Assembly (NCBI GenBank): GCA_024695865.1
Contig: JAILHI010000001.1
Location: forward strand, 17,225 to 81,224
DNA: 64,000 nucleotides
Source of the DNA: Candidatus Gastranaerophilales bacterium
Lineage (GTDB): Bacteria; Cyanobacteriota; Vampirovibrionia; Gastranaerophilales; Gastranaerophilaceae
Reading direction: 5' to 3'
Part shown: piece after piece, positions 17,065-25,586 of the stretch
Position numbering within the stretch: the stretch's first letter is position 1
Layout: every line of letters starts with the position of its first letter
Made by a program: the position numbers and the translations under genes
The notes under the pieces: model-generated
What the model was told of the DNA's origin: nothing
What the model saw: the letters and a program-made list of their open reading frames with translations, nothing else
Database searches by the model: none

Positions 17065-17934
17065 TTACAATTCGTGTTTATAATTGTGTTTTTCGCACAG
17101 TTTCAAAAAAGCACGATAATTAAATTCCCCGCCCAAAAGAATAATTATTGAAGTATAGTAAAGCCAAACCATCATGATTACAAAGGCTCCGATAGTTCCG
17201 AAAACCCTGTTATATGTGTTCAGATTGCTCAGATAAAGTGAAAACGACCAAGAACCGAGCAGCCAAAAGATACAGAAGAACATCGTTCCGACCATTGCGG
17301 CTTTTCGTTTAATATGTGACGGCGCCTTTACATCGGGCAGAATGTAATAACTTAAATATGCCGTCAGATACAAAACCAGAAACGATAACGGCCACCTTAA
17401 AACCATAATCAGAGTATATGCCAAATCGGAAATGTTAAAAAGTTCAAGAGCAACACTCATGATAATTTTGCCCAAGACAATCAGGTTAATCGTCAGAAAC
17501 AGAACAATAACGTTTAAAAACACCATTAAAACCGATAAGACTCTCGTATAAATAAAAGGTCTTGTTTCTTCGGTCATAAATGCTCTGTTTAAGCCTTTCA
17601 TTATTGCCGCAACGGCATTTGAAGCAAGTGCTATCGTAACAATAAAACATATTATCGCCATAAGTCCGCCGTGTTTGAAAACCGTTACCTGTTCCACCGT
17701 ATTCATCATCAGTTTTGAAACATCATGGGGTGCAACGTGAGAGATTGCCAACAGAATGTGGGCAGTAAACGATTTTTTTCCGAGCCAAGAAAAAACAGAC
17801 ATTAAAAACAAAATAAAAGGAAAGAAACCCAAAATAAACATAAAAGCCATTTCGGCAGCCATTCCCGGAAAATCTGCCTTTATCATTTTATTGACTATGC
17901 TTTCAATATATTTGACTACGGGATTATTGAGCAA
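17065..17934 (-). CDS. YihY/BrkB family membrane protein
   Basis: Inner-membrane protein of the YihY/BrkB family (formerly mis-called RNase BN). It is 289 aa with six predicted helices. The family N-terminal pattern DFPGMAAEMAFMFILGFFPF is present, as are the GGLMAIICFIVTIALAS and ASNAVAAIMKGLNRAF regions (parts), and a C-terminal MMVWLYYTSIIILLGGEFN block. Function is unproven; transport is suspected. Its start overlaps the nrnA stop by 11 bp. Confidence 0.9.
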   Translation of the reverse strand: MLNNPVVKYIESIVNKMIKADFPGMAAEMAFMFILGFFPFILFLMSVFSWLGKKSFTAHILLAISHVAPHDVSKLMMNTVEQVTVFKHGGLMAIICFIVTIALASNAVAAIMKGLNRAFMTEETRPFIYTRVLSVLMVFLNVIVLFLTINLIVLGKIIMSVALELFNISDLAYTLIMVLRWPLSFLVLYLTAYLSYYILPDVKAPSHIKRKAAMVGTMFFCIFWLLGSWSFSLYLSNLNTYNRVFGTIGAFVIMMVWLYYTSIIILLGGEFNYRAFLKLCEKHNYKHEL

Positions 17935-18907
17935 AATCCGCTTCCTCTTTAATTGCTTCCAGAATTTTGTTTAACGCAACGGTATAATTTTTTCTTATGG
18001 TACAGCCTGCCGCCTTTGTATGCCCGCCGCCGTCAAATTTTGATGCTATTTTTGTTACATCAAAAGTCTTGCTTCGGAAACTGACCTTGGCACAGCCGTC
18101 CTCGGTTTCTTTTATCAGAAAAGCCAAATCAACGGTGTTTATCTGTCTTAAAAGTTCAACTATTCCGTCCGTGTGTTCGTTTAACGCTTTTGTTTTCTTC
18201 ATATCATCGAGAGTAATTATTGTATAAACGACTTTATTATCATACAAAAATTTTGCGTTATTGACGGCTAATGCACTCAATTTAACCATTTCAACGGGTT
18301 TTGATTCATAACACTTTTTGTATAATTCACTCGGATTTATTCCGTACTTCAAAAGTTCTGCAACTGCCAGAAAAGTATTTGTTGTGGTATTGTCGAATTT
18401 AAAACCGCCCGTATCGGTTAAAATAGCGACGTATAAAGCATCTGCAATATCTTTATCAAAAGAAAGTCCTGTTTTTTGCATAAAATTGAATAAAACTTCC
18501 CCTGTTGAACTTAAATCGGGCAGAATATAGTTAAATTTTGCGTAAGCGGGATTAGTTTTGTGGTGGTCAAAAACTATGGTTTTTTCGGCTTTTTCAAAAA
18601 ACGGGATTGCCGTTGTCAGCCTGTCATAAGCCGCACAATCAACCGCAATTACAAGGTCAAAGGTTTGGTTTTGCAGTTCCTCTGCCGTTTTAAAACTGTC
18701 CGTTTCCGCCAAAAATTTATAAACCTCGGGAACTTTTGACTGGATAAAAAGGACGGCTTCTTTGCCGAACTCTTTTTTCAAAAGAAGTTTCATTGCTATT
18801 GCCGAACCGATACAATCCCCGTCAGGATTGACATGCGGTGCAACCAAAATGTTTTGGGCATTTTTAATTATATTGATTATTTCTGTTTCGCTACTGTTCA
18901 TTTTCAT
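17924..18907 (-). CDS. nrnA: DHH/DHHA1 oligoribonuclease-pAp phosphatase
   Basis: Nano-RNase/pAp phosphatase of the DHH superfamily, which clears 2-5-nt RNAs and 3'-phosphoadenosine 5'-phosphate. The active-site motifs are in order: APHVNPDGDCIGSA (residues 24-35), VDCAAYDRL, the DHH motif VFDHHKTNP, a second-metal region TDTGGFKFDNTT, and DHHA1 GGGHTKAAGC near the C terminus. Length (327 aa) is standard. It is first in the operon with yihY, the TPR gene, the lipoprotein and the YkgJ-type gene. The start could be M1 or M3; both have the same weak upstream context. Confidence 0.93.
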   Translation of the reverse strand: MKMNSSETEIINIIKNAQNILVAPHVNPDGDCIGSAIAMKLLLKKEFGKEAVLFIQSKVPEVYKFLAETDSFKTAEELQNQTFDLVIAVDCAAYDRLTTAIPFFEKAEKTIVFDHHKTNPAYAKFNYILPDLSSTGEVLFNFMQKTGLSFDKDIADALYVAILTDTGGFKFDNTTTNTFLAVAELLKYGINPSELYKKCYESKPVEMVKLSALAVNNAKFLYDNKVVYTIITLDDMKKTKALNEHTDGIVELLRQINTVDLAFLIKETEDGCAKVSFRSKTFDVTKIASKFDGGGHTKAAGCTIRKNYTVALNKILEAIKEEADFAQ

Positions 18908-18952
18908 TTGTTGATGATATTTTTATGTATAGTATCATAAAAGGTTTTAATA

Positions 18953-20002
18953 GTGAATATTTTTTTAATACTCTCAACATTAATAACATTATACCTTATA
19001 ACACTTTTTTGTGAATTTTTCACAAACGCAATAGAACATCTCGGAAATTACTTTAAGATACAGGACGGGGCGCTCGGAAGTATTTTTGCCGCAATCGGAA
19101 CCGCCTTTCCCGAAACGGTTTTGCCTTTAATTGCAATCTTTGGGGCTTATCTTTCGGGTTCGGATATCCAAATGGGGAAAGAAATCGGCAAAGGTGCTGT
19201 TTTAGGCTCACCTTTTATGCTTTCTACTCTGGCTTTTTTTCTGGTGGCATTGTGGATAATAATTCTTTCCGTGCGGAAAAAAAGGACTTCGCTTGTCAAT
19301 ATAAACGTCAAATTCTTCCGCCGTGATTTGATTTTCTTTTTAACGGCTTATTCAATAGGCGTTGCCTGTTCTTTTTGCCCCGCAGACTACGGGTTTATAA
19401 AAATAATTATCGGCATTTTTCTGCTTGGTTTTTATCTGTTTTACGCAATCAGAACGGTCAAAAAAAATTGCTGCACTGACGGTTTTTGCGAAAACGAATG
19501 TGAAGAACTGAAAATTCTGAAAATCTTCAAAAATGCGGAAAATATTAAAGTTTATCTTATTTTTGCGCAATTAATTTTATCGGCGCTCGCTTTGATGGTT
19601 TCTGCGGAGATTTTTGTTGAAAACATAAAGGAGATTTCTCAAATTTTCAACATTAACGCTTTGATTATAAGTCTTTTCATCTCACCTGTTGCAACGGAAC
19701 TGCCCGAAACGGTCAACGGGCTTGTATGGAGTACAAACAAAAAGGATACTCTTGCCGTAAGCAATATAACGGGCGCAATGGTTTTTCAGGCATGTATTCC
19801 TATGGCGATTGCCGTTTTGTTTACGGATTGGACGCTTGGTGCAAAAGAGTTATTTAACATTATTTGTGTTTACGTTTCAGTTGCAATTTTATTCTTTGCG
19901 GCAAGAAAAAATTCAGACGAATTCCCCGCAAAATATCTGATTTTGTGTATAATTCCTTATCTTAGTTATTTGTTTTATATCTGCTGTAAGATTTTTCGGT
20001 AG
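18953..20002 (+). CDS. CaCA-type sodium/calcium exchanger-like protein
   Basis: A 349-aa membrane protein with about ten helices in two halves. Each half has a GTA/S-xPE alpha-repeat: IGTAFPETVLPLIAI in the first and SPVATELPETVNGLVWS in the second. This is the hallmark of the Ca2+:cation antiporter superfamily, with the Glu of each repeat in the ion site. The exact ion (Ca2+, Na+, K+ or other) cannot be read from sequence. The GTG start at 18953 has AAGG upstream. It is divergent from nrnA with a 45-bp promoter region. Confidence 0.85.
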   Translation: MNIFLILSTLITLYLITLFCEFFTNAIEHLGNYFKIQDGALGSIFAAIGTAFPETVLPLIAIFGAYLSGSDIQMGKEIGKGAVLGSPFMLSTLAFFLVALWIIILSVRKKRTSLVNINVKFFRRDLIFFLTAYSIGVACSFCPADYGFIKIIIGIFLLGFYLFYAIRTVKKNCCTDGFCENECEELKILKIFKNAENIKVYLIFAQLILSALALMVSAEIFVENIKEISQIFNINALIISLFISPVATELPETVNGLVWSTNKKDTLAVSNITGAMVFQACIPMAIAVLFTDWTLGAKELFNIICVYVSVAILFFAARKNSDEFPAKYLILCIIPYLSYLFYICCKIFR

Positions 20003-20024
20003 ACTAAAGTCTACCCTACATACT
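19991..20024 (+). repeat. 34-bp dispersed palindromic repeat, copy 1
   Basis: ATTTTTCGGTAGACT followed by AAAGTCTACCCTACATACT. It contains GGTAGACT-AA-AGTCTACC, a perfect 8-bp inverted repeat. It is identical to 20813-20846 over 34 bp and holds the stop codons of both convergent genes at 20002 and 20016. Confidence 0.8.
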
Positions 20025-20393
20025 GTGTAAAATCTGATAAATGGGATTTACATAACCACCTAATGCAATCCATAAAAATGGAATACCCCAACAAATAAAA
20101 GGAATAAGAAGTATAAAAATACATATAATTTGTATAATATCTTTTATTTTGCGTGTTTTCCGAAGTCTAAAAAAATATTTTAAAAGTTTAAAATGTTTAA
20201 TAATTTTTCCAAATAATTTTATATACGGATATAAAATTATTAAAGAAACGAACAAAGAAATAAAAAACGGAATAAATGTTTGAGGTCGAAAATATAGCCA
20301 AGGCCACAGAACCATATAAAAAATGATAAGAGCAACAGAAATAAATAAAAATCTTAAAACACTTTGTCTGTATAAATATATCATATTAGTCAT
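20016..20393 (-). CDS. Small multi-pass membrane protein of unknown function
   Basis: A 125-aa protein with about three hydrophobic segments (near residues 12-32, 38-60 and 85-115) separated by basic loops (KHFKLLKYFFRLRKTRKIK). No family recognised. It has a minus-strand TATAAT (20408-20413) with a 14-base leader, and a perfect palindrome TTGTCAAATTGACAA just upstream, so it looks transcribed. Its last codons lie inside one copy of the 34-bp repeat, and the two repeat copies bracket the gene. Codon use is very AT-rich, which may mean a recent arrival. Confidence 0.55.
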   Translation of the reverse strand: MTNMIYLYRQSVLRFLFISVALIIFYMVLWPWLYFRPQTFIPFFISLFVSLIILYPYIKLFGKIIKHFKLLKYFFRLRKTRKIKDIIQIICIFILLIPFICWGIPFLWIALGGYVNPIYQILHSM

Positions 20394-20407
20394 AATTATA
20401 TATTTAT

Positions 20408-20432
20408 ATTATACAAATTGTCAAATTGACAA
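20408..20432 (-). promoter_or_regulatory. Promoter with operator-like palindrome for the 20393 gene
   Basis: Minus-strand TATAAT at 20413-20408, immediately preceded by TTGTCAAATTGACAA (20418-20432), a perfect 15-bp palindrome across the place where the spacer and -35 region should sit. A repressor site is possible; no regulator is identified. Confidence 0.4.
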
Positions 20433-20439
20433 ATATTGT

Positions 20440-20812
20440 TTTAAGTGTAAGCAAAAAGGTCGAGCCTATTGAGCGAGTATTTGTTGTTCTTGGTTTTGTT
20501 TTACGGCTACATATCGCTCACTTTTGTTTTGCTGTGCGCAAAACAGCCGTTCGCTATTTCGCCGTTTCTTCGGACTGGGTTCGCTATCGCTCACACGGCG
20601 TCCTACACAAAATCCGCTGGATTCTTCGCCCTTTCGGGCTCAGAATGACAGATTGTTTTTTGGGAAAGGGATTGCCACGTCGGGCAAATTAAATTCACTT
20701 CGCTCGCAATAAACGGCGTTACGGTCTTGCTCCTCGCAAGCCCTTCTGCCTCTGCTCGCTTGTTCCTCGCAATGACGGAATATGTTTTTGTTGGGTTTCA
20801 CCAAATCTGCAT
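20440..20812. repeat. Cluster of REP-like repeats, copy C; no gene
   Basis: This ~370-bp non-coding stretch is richer in G+C than its surroundings. It holds several partial hairpins built from CGCTCAC, TTCGCTCGCAAT, GGATTGCCACG, CCTCGCAATGACG and GGCTCAGAATGACA. It matches the other REP-like copies and appears to be several units in tandem or nested. Two short + frames here (from 20426 and 20524) are made entirely of repeat sequence and are not taken as genes. Confidence 0.6.
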
Positions 20813-20846
20813 ATTTTTCGGTAGACTAAAGTCTACCCTACATACT
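20813..20846 (+). repeat. 34-bp dispersed palindromic repeat, copy 2
   Basis: Identical to 19991-20024 and in the same orientation. The two copies bracket the small membrane protein gene and the REP cluster, a 788-bp interval. Confidence 0.8.
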
Positions 20847-20982
20847 AAAAAAACATTTTTTAGTTTTGAATGTTAGTTGAAAACCAACCTGCATTATTAT
20901 AAAATTAACAATTATGTAAACTTTTTGAACTTCTCAAAAATTCTGTTACAATTTTATTAACGTATAAAAACAGGAAAATATT

Positions 20983-22296
20983 ATGCGGGGCAGACTTGTT
21001 CTTTTATTTATAATTGCGGGGTTGTTAACCTTCTTATTCATATTTCAAAATTTTGTAAACACATTCTGGGCATCAATAACCATGATGCTTTTCATGGTTT
21101 TGTACTGCAGTTATATGTACGTGGCAACAAAACACCAGGCAAGAAAACTCAGAAAAAATCCGCCTGTTATCAATGAAAACTACAAGCCTTTTATAACAAT
21201 TATGGTTCCCGCTCACAATGAAGGTTCTGTTATTGAACAAACCGTTGAAAATATTTTAACGGTTGATTATAAAAACTATGAACTCATTTTAATCGACGAC
21301 AGAAGTGAGGACAACACGGCAGAAGTAATCAAAGGAATTGCCGAAAAACACGAAAACGTAAAATATCTGATACGTGAAAAAGACGCATTCCCCGGAAAAT
21401 CAGCCGTCTTAAACGATGCGCTCAAAATTGCCGACGGCGAGGCTGTTTTGGTTTTTGATGCCGATGCAAGAATTAACCCCGATTTTATCAGCAAACTTTT
21501 GCCCAAACTTGAACCCGAAGATGTGGGTGCCGTTCAGGCAAGAAAAGTTATCAGCAACAGAGAAGATAACTTCCTGACACGTTGTCAGGATAACGAAATG
21601 GCACTTGATACACACTTTCAGGTGGGCAGAGATGCCGTAAAAGGTGCCGTTGAACTCAGAGGAAACGGTGAATTAATCAAAAGAACCGCTCTTGAAGATA
21701 TAGGCGGCTGGAATAATTACACCATTACCGACGATTTGGACATGTCAACAAGAATGCAGATAAAGGGCTGGGATATCCGTTTCTGCCCCGATGTCTGCGT
21801 ATATGAAGAAGGTATTTTAAAATACGTTCCCCTCATCCGCCAGCGCAGAAGATGGATTGAAGGAAGTATCAGAAGATATCTCGAAAACTTTTGGGCAGTT
21901 TTATTTTCAAAAGACATGTCTTTGCGTGTAAGCCTCGATATGACGGCTTATATCTTTGAATTTATTCTTCCCTTCTGGTTCTTTTCGGAAATCGGTTTTC
22001 AGATTTTCAGATACATAAAATATGATGAAAACCAGATTTTATCTTCTCTCACGGTATCTGTTTTCCTGTTCTTCTTCTTCCTGACAGGCTTGATATACAG
22101 TTTAAGAAAATACAATAAACTTAAACCTTTGGAAAACTTAAAACAATCTCTTGAAACCTGTGTATATCTCCTTGTTCTTTGGTTTCCGATAGTAGTATTT
22201 ATTGTTTTCAAAATAATATTTAAAGAAAAAACAATGGATTGGGGTAAAACAACACACGGACAAGCAAAAACAGAACAACCCGCACTTGTTAAATAA
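20983..22296 (+). CDS. Membrane-bound family 2 glycosyltransferase (processive type)
   Basis: A 437-aa GT2 enzyme with two N-terminal helices, a cytoplasmic GT-A domain and about four C-terminal helices, as in BcsA/IcaA/NodC-type polymer synthases. The catalytic set is complete: TIMVPAHNEG, LIDDRSEDNT, the DxD-like VFDADARI, a TDDLDMS acceptor motif and the QRRRW motif (near residues 288-292). It therefore probably extends a beta-linked sugar chain or lipid-linked sugar. No PilZ domain is present. An AGGA site precedes the ATG. It is followed by yidC on the same strand. Confidence 0.88.
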   Translation: MRGRLVLLFIIAGLLTFLFIFQNFVNTFWASITMMLFMVLYCSYMYVATKHQARKLRKNPPVINENYKPFITIMVPAHNEGSVIEQTVENILTVDYKNYELILIDDRSEDNTAEVIKGIAEKHENVKYLIREKDAFPGKSAVLNDALKIADGEAVLVFDADARINPDFISKLLPKLEPEDVGAVQARKVISNREDNFLTRCQDNEMALDTHFQVGRDAVKGAVELRGNGELIKRTALEDIGGWNNYTITDDLDMSTRMQIKGWDIRFCPDVCVYEEGILKYVPLIRQRRRWIEGSIRRYLENFWAVLFSKDMSLRVSLDMTAYIFEFILPFWFFSEIGFQIFRYIKYDENQILSSLTVSVFLFFFFLTGLIYSLRKYNKLKPLENLKQSLETCVYLLVLWFPIVVFIVFKIIFKEKTMDWGKTTHGQAKTEQPALVK

Positions 22297-22357
22297 TATT
22301 TTTGCAATATAATTTTCAATAACAGACACACAAAAATAAAAAGTAAGGAATAAAAAA

Positions 22358-23422
22358 GTGGATACATTTACAGATGCAACAATCCAACTGCTGAGTTTTT
22401 TAAGCAATCTGTGCGGCGGTTACGGATTAGGAATTATTGCTTTAACAATTATAGTAAGACTTTTAATGTGGCCTTTGAGCGTTTCGCAGCAGCGTTCAAT
22501 GAAGGTTATGCAAAAAATGCAGCCTAAAATGAAGATGATTCAAGACCGCTACAAAGACGACCCTCAAACAATGCAGCGCAAAATGATGGAATTTTACAAG
22601 GAAAACAATTTCAACCCCATGAGCGGTTGTTTCCCCGTATTAATTCAGTTACCGATTTTCATTTTGCTTTATCAGGCATTAATCAGCCCTCAATTCATTG
22701 ATTTGGCGGGAAATGCAAAGTTCCTCTTTATCAACAGACTTGATGCAACAATCAAAGGTACTGTGGCGCCCTCTTATGACGGCGAATTTATGTTAAGCAA
22801 AAATGCTAACTTTAACCTCGGCAAAAAAGCAATTGTATATTTCAGCGACGGAACACAGGAAGAAGTCAAAGTTAAATCTTCAAAAGACAATCTGAGATAT
22901 ATGAATAATTTAACCCCGGGTGACAACATTGAATTTAAACTCGCTTTAAGCACTTTCCCCGTTGAAACTTCGGAAAATAAAACCATTCAGGGTGCTGAAG
23001 CAGATATAACAAATGTTACAACAAGAGAAATCGAAAAGGTTAAATTTGACAGAAAAGGCGATATTCTCGTCGGCGAAATTCCGTCAAAACCCGCCAACGA
23101 AAAAATGAATTACGATGTTCTCGCTCTTGTTATCATCTTTGGTGCTTCAATGTGGCTCGCAACAAAGATAATGACTTTGGCAAACAAAAACAGCAAACAG
23201 CAACTTGACCCTCAACAAGAAGCCATGCAAAAAACGATGGGAACAACAATGCCGATTTTCTTAACGGCAACTTTCCTGTTTATCCCTATCCCCGCAGGCG
23301 TTTTGCTTTACCTCGTTGCAAGCAATATCGTTCAGATTTTCCAAACGTTTGTTATAAACAAACAACTTGAAAAAGAAGATGCGGTTAAATCCGATGTCAT
23401 TGATGTAAAAGCGGAAAAATAG
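22358..23422 (+). CDS. yidC: YidC/Oxa1 membrane protein insertase
   Basis: Inserts and folds inner-membrane proteins, alone or with SecYEG. It has no large P1 domain at the N terminus. The core begins with GYGLGIIALTIIVRLLMWPLS (helix with the conserved Arg, part shown), the MQPKMKMIQDRYKDD cytoplasmic hairpin and MSGCFPVLIQLPIFILLYQA. Between core helices there is an unusual ~125-residue hydrophilic insertion (about residues 125-250), then the remaining helices (PIFLTATFLFIPIPAGVLLY) and a charged tail. The GTG start has AAGGA 8 bases upstream. queA follows one base after the stop. Confidence 0.93.
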   Translation: MDTFTDATIQLLSFLSNLCGGYGLGIIALTIIVRLLMWPLSVSQQRSMKVMQKMQPKMKMIQDRYKDDPQTMQRKMMEFYKENNFNPMSGCFPVLIQLPIFILLYQALISPQFIDLAGNAKFLFINRLDATIKGTVAPSYDGEFMLSKNANFNLGKKAIVYFSDGTQEEVKVKSSKDNLRYMNNLTPGDNIEFKLALSTFPVETSENKTIQGAEADITNVTTREIEKVKFDRKGDILVGEIPSKPANEKMNYDVLALVIIFGASMWLATKIMTLANKNSKQQLDPQQEAMQKTMGTTMPIFLTATFLFIPIPAGVLLYLVASNIVQIFQTFVINKQLEKEDAVKSDVIDVKAEK

Positions 23423-23423
23423 C

Positions 23424-24461
23424 ATGAAACTTGACGAATTTGATTACGAACTTCCAAAAGAACTCATTGCGCAACTTCCGTCACAAAAAAGAGAAAATTC
23501 AAAGATGCTTGTCTTAAACAGACAGGCTCTTTGTTTTGAAGACAAACATTTTTACGATATTGTGGATTGCCTCGATGAAAACGATTTTCTCGTTCTGAAC
23601 AACACCAAGGTAATCCCTGCAAGATTGTTTTCGGTAAAAGATACGGGCGCAAAGATTGAAATTTTTCTTGTGCGGGAAATTGAAAAAACTGTCTGGATTG
23701 CACTGATTAAACCGTCAAAAAGAGTAAAACCCGATATGGTTTTGACTATCGGTGAAAAGTTATCCGTCAAAATACTTGAAAAAATTGACGATAAATGGAA
23801 AATAAAACTCAATTACGAGGGAAATATATTTGAAATTCTGGGCGAATACGGCAACATACCGCTTCCGCCTTATATAGAAAGAAATATGACGGACGCACAG
23901 TATAAAAGTCTTGACTTTGAAAGATATCAAACTGTCTATGCAAAACACGAAGGTTCTGTCGCAGCGCCTACGGCGGGATTGCATTTTACCGAGGATATTT
24001 TAAAAAAACTCGAACAAAAAGGCGTAGGCAAGGCTTTTGTTCACTTAAACGTAGGTTTGGGTACCTTTAAGCCTGTAAAAGCCGAAAACATCGAGGAACA
24101 CAAAATGGACTCGGAAAGTTTTGAAATTCCCGAAGAAAGCGCTAACGCAATCAATAATGCCGTTGAGCAGGGTAAAAACATCGTTGCGGTCGGAACAACA
24201 AGTGTCCGAACACTCGAAACGACTATGCAAAAGTACGGAAAAATTCTTCCCGTAAAAGATTCTTCCGAACTTTTTATCTACCCCGGATTTGAATTTAAAA
24301 TCGTTAACAAAATAATAACAAATTTTCACCTGCCCAAATCTACTTTATTAATGCTTGTTTCGGCATTTGCGGGCAAAAACTTTATTTTTGACGCCTACAA
24401 ACACGCAATTAACAGTAATTACAGATTTTACAGTTATGGCGATTGTATGTTTATAAAATAA
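23424..24461 (+). CDS. queA: tRNA preQ1(34) S-adenosylmethionine ribosyltransferase-isomerase
   Basis: Penultimate step of queuosine synthesis: moves the ribose of SAM onto preQ1 at tRNA position 34. It is full length (345 aa) with DYELPKELIAQLPSQKRENS, LNNTKVIPARLF, the GEYGNIPLPPYIER block, VAAPTAGLHFTEDIL and VGLGTFKPVKAENIEEHKM (parts), ending in FHLPKSTLLMLVSAFAG. It lies one base downstream of yidC. No tgt or queG in the window. Confidence 0.97.
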   Translation: MKLDEFDYELPKELIAQLPSQKRENSKMLVLNRQALCFEDKHFYDIVDCLDENDFLVLNNTKVIPARLFSVKDTGAKIEIFLVREIEKTVWIALIKPSKRVKPDMVLTIGEKLSVKILEKIDDKWKIKLNYEGNIFEILGEYGNIPLPPYIERNMTDAQYKSLDFERYQTVYAKHEGSVAAPTAGLHFTEDILKKLEQKGVGKAFVHLNVGLGTFKPVKAENIEEHKMDSESFEIPEESANAINNAVEQGKNIVAVGTTSVRTLETTMQKYGKILPVKDSSELFIYPGFEFKIVNKIITNFHLPKSTLLMLVSAFAGKNFIFDAYKHAINSNYRFYSYGDCMFIK

Positions 24462-24478
24462 GATTTGTAAAAAAATTT

Positions 24479-24505
24479 TTGACAAATAAAAAATTAATGT
24501 ATAAT
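24479..24505 (+). promoter_or_regulatory. Sigma-70-type promoter of ompH
   Basis: Perfect TTGACA (24479-24484) and perfect TATAAT (24500-24505), 15-bp spacer (short of the usual 17). The leader to the ATG at 24540 carries AAAGGAGAG. Confidence 0.6.
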
Positions 24506-24539
24506 ATCATCATAGGTTAGATTTTAAAGGAGAGTTTTT

Positions 24540-25007
24540 ATGAAAAGAACATCAAAATTTATGACAGTTGTTTTGGCAGCGGTTTTGGCAATCGGTTTTG
24601 TAAATAATGCGGCTATTTCTTCACCCTCAAACTTTAAATATGCCGTCGTTGACGTTCAGAAAGTTCTTGAATCTTCAAGACAATTCCAAGCAATCAAAAA
24701 GGAACAAAACGCAAAGGCAAGAGAAATTTCACAGTTTATTCAGTCCGCAAACAAACAATTACAGGCAGAAACTGATGCAACAAAAAAACGTGCGCTTGAA
24801 ACAAAATTAAACAACGAATTAAACGCTAAAAAATCAGCAATGGAAAAAAGCAAAATTGAAAAATTGAAACAACTTGATACAACAATATCAAACATAATTA
24901 CTCAAAAAGCAAAACAAAACGGTTATGATATGGTTGTTGCAAAAGGCATTGTTTTGTATTCAACAGGCACTGATATTACCAACGATATAATCAATATGGT
25001 AAAATAA
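24540..25007 (+). CDS. OmpH/Skp family periplasmic chaperone
   Basis: A 155-aa exported protein with a Sec signal peptide (ending near NNAAISS). The mature part is nearly all charged coiled coil (EQNAKAREISQFIQSANKQL region) with the Skp start pattern YAVVDVQKVLESS. Skp trimers hold unfolded outer-membrane proteins in the periplasm, so this supports a diderm cell. A strong AAAGGAG site and a sigma-70 promoter drive it as a single gene closed by a bidirectional terminator. Confidence 0.85.
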   Translation: MKRTSKFMTVVLAAVLAIGFVNNAAISSPSNFKYAVVDVQKVLESSRQFQAIKKEQNAKAREISQFIQSANKQLQAETDATKKRALETKLNNELNAKKSAMEKSKIEKLKQLDTTISNIITQKAKQNGYDMVVAKGIVLYSTGTDITNDIINMVK

Positions 25008-25026
25008 TCAGTAAACCAAAAAAATT

Positions 25027-25056
25027 AAAAACTCTCCTTTACGGAGAGTTTTTTAA
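25027..25056. terminator. Bidirectional terminator between ompH and the DUF378 gene
   Basis: AAACTCTCC-TTTAC-GGAGAGTTT with A-run on the left and T-run on the right, so it can serve the convergent genes on both strands. Confidence 0.85.
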
Positions 25057-25064
25057 TGCAAAAA

Positions 25065-25277
25065 TCACATAAGAGATTCTATTCTGTCGCATGCCCGTGT
25101 GGTAAAAGCCGCATAAACGGCGCTTATTCCGACTAACGAATAAACAACTCTCGACAAAATTGTCATATCGCCAAACAGGAAAGCAACAAGGTCAAAATTC
25201 ATCATTCCAACCAAACCCCAATTTACCGCACCGATTAACATTAAGACATAAGCGGTATTTCTGAAAAACTTTTCCAT
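25065..25277 (-). CDS. DUF378 family small membrane protein
   Basis: A 70-aa protein with two helices and the DUF378 pattern IGAVNWGLVGMMNFDLVAFLFG. Its function is unknown. ATG 25277 is chosen because GGAGGG lies 8 bases upstream; an in-frame TTG at 25292 would overlap that ribosome site. Confidence 0.85.
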   Translation of the reverse strand: MEKFFRNTAYVLMLIGAVNWGLVGMMNFDLVAFLFGDMTILSRVVYSLVGISAVYAAFTTRACDRIESLM

Positions 25278-25399
25278 AACAAATCCCTCCAATTAAACTG
25301 CTTTTATGATTTTAGCAGATTGAAAGGTTTTTTCTTTACCCTTTCGGGTAATCTTTTGGTGTGTTTATTTAGTCGAGTTTCACATAACCTGCTTTTTGT

Positions 25400-25560
25400 T
25401 TTTACGTCTTTGCGAGGAATGAAATGACGAAGCAATCCCATTCATTGACGAGGATTACTTCGTTGCTGTCGCTCCTCGTAATGACGTATGATGTCTATGT
25501 GAGAAACGAGCGGGCAAAGTAAATCAAAGATTTTCTCGCAATAACGTATTTATTTTTGCG
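25400..25560. repeat. REP-like intergenic repeat, copy D; no gene
   Basis: Part of a ~295-bp gap (25293-25586). It has nested inverted elements: an outer pair TTTCACATA (25378 region) / TATGTGAGAAA (25496 region), and inside it CGAAGCAATCCC, GAGGATTACTTCG and CTCCTCGTAATGACG units, the same vocabulary as copies A-C. No credible frame. Confidence 0.55.
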
Positions 25561-25586
25561 GTAATCTATGGACAAAATCCTTCTTT

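Noticed and set aside
17065..17934. Ribonuclease BN
   Set aside because: Old annotation of the YihY family; the protein is an integral membrane protein with no nuclease motifs.
20426..20712. Two overlapping + frames of 62-88 residues
   Set aside because: They consist of REP-like repeat sequence, have odd composition (Arg-, Phe- and Cys-rich) and no start signals; typical spurious frames in repeats.
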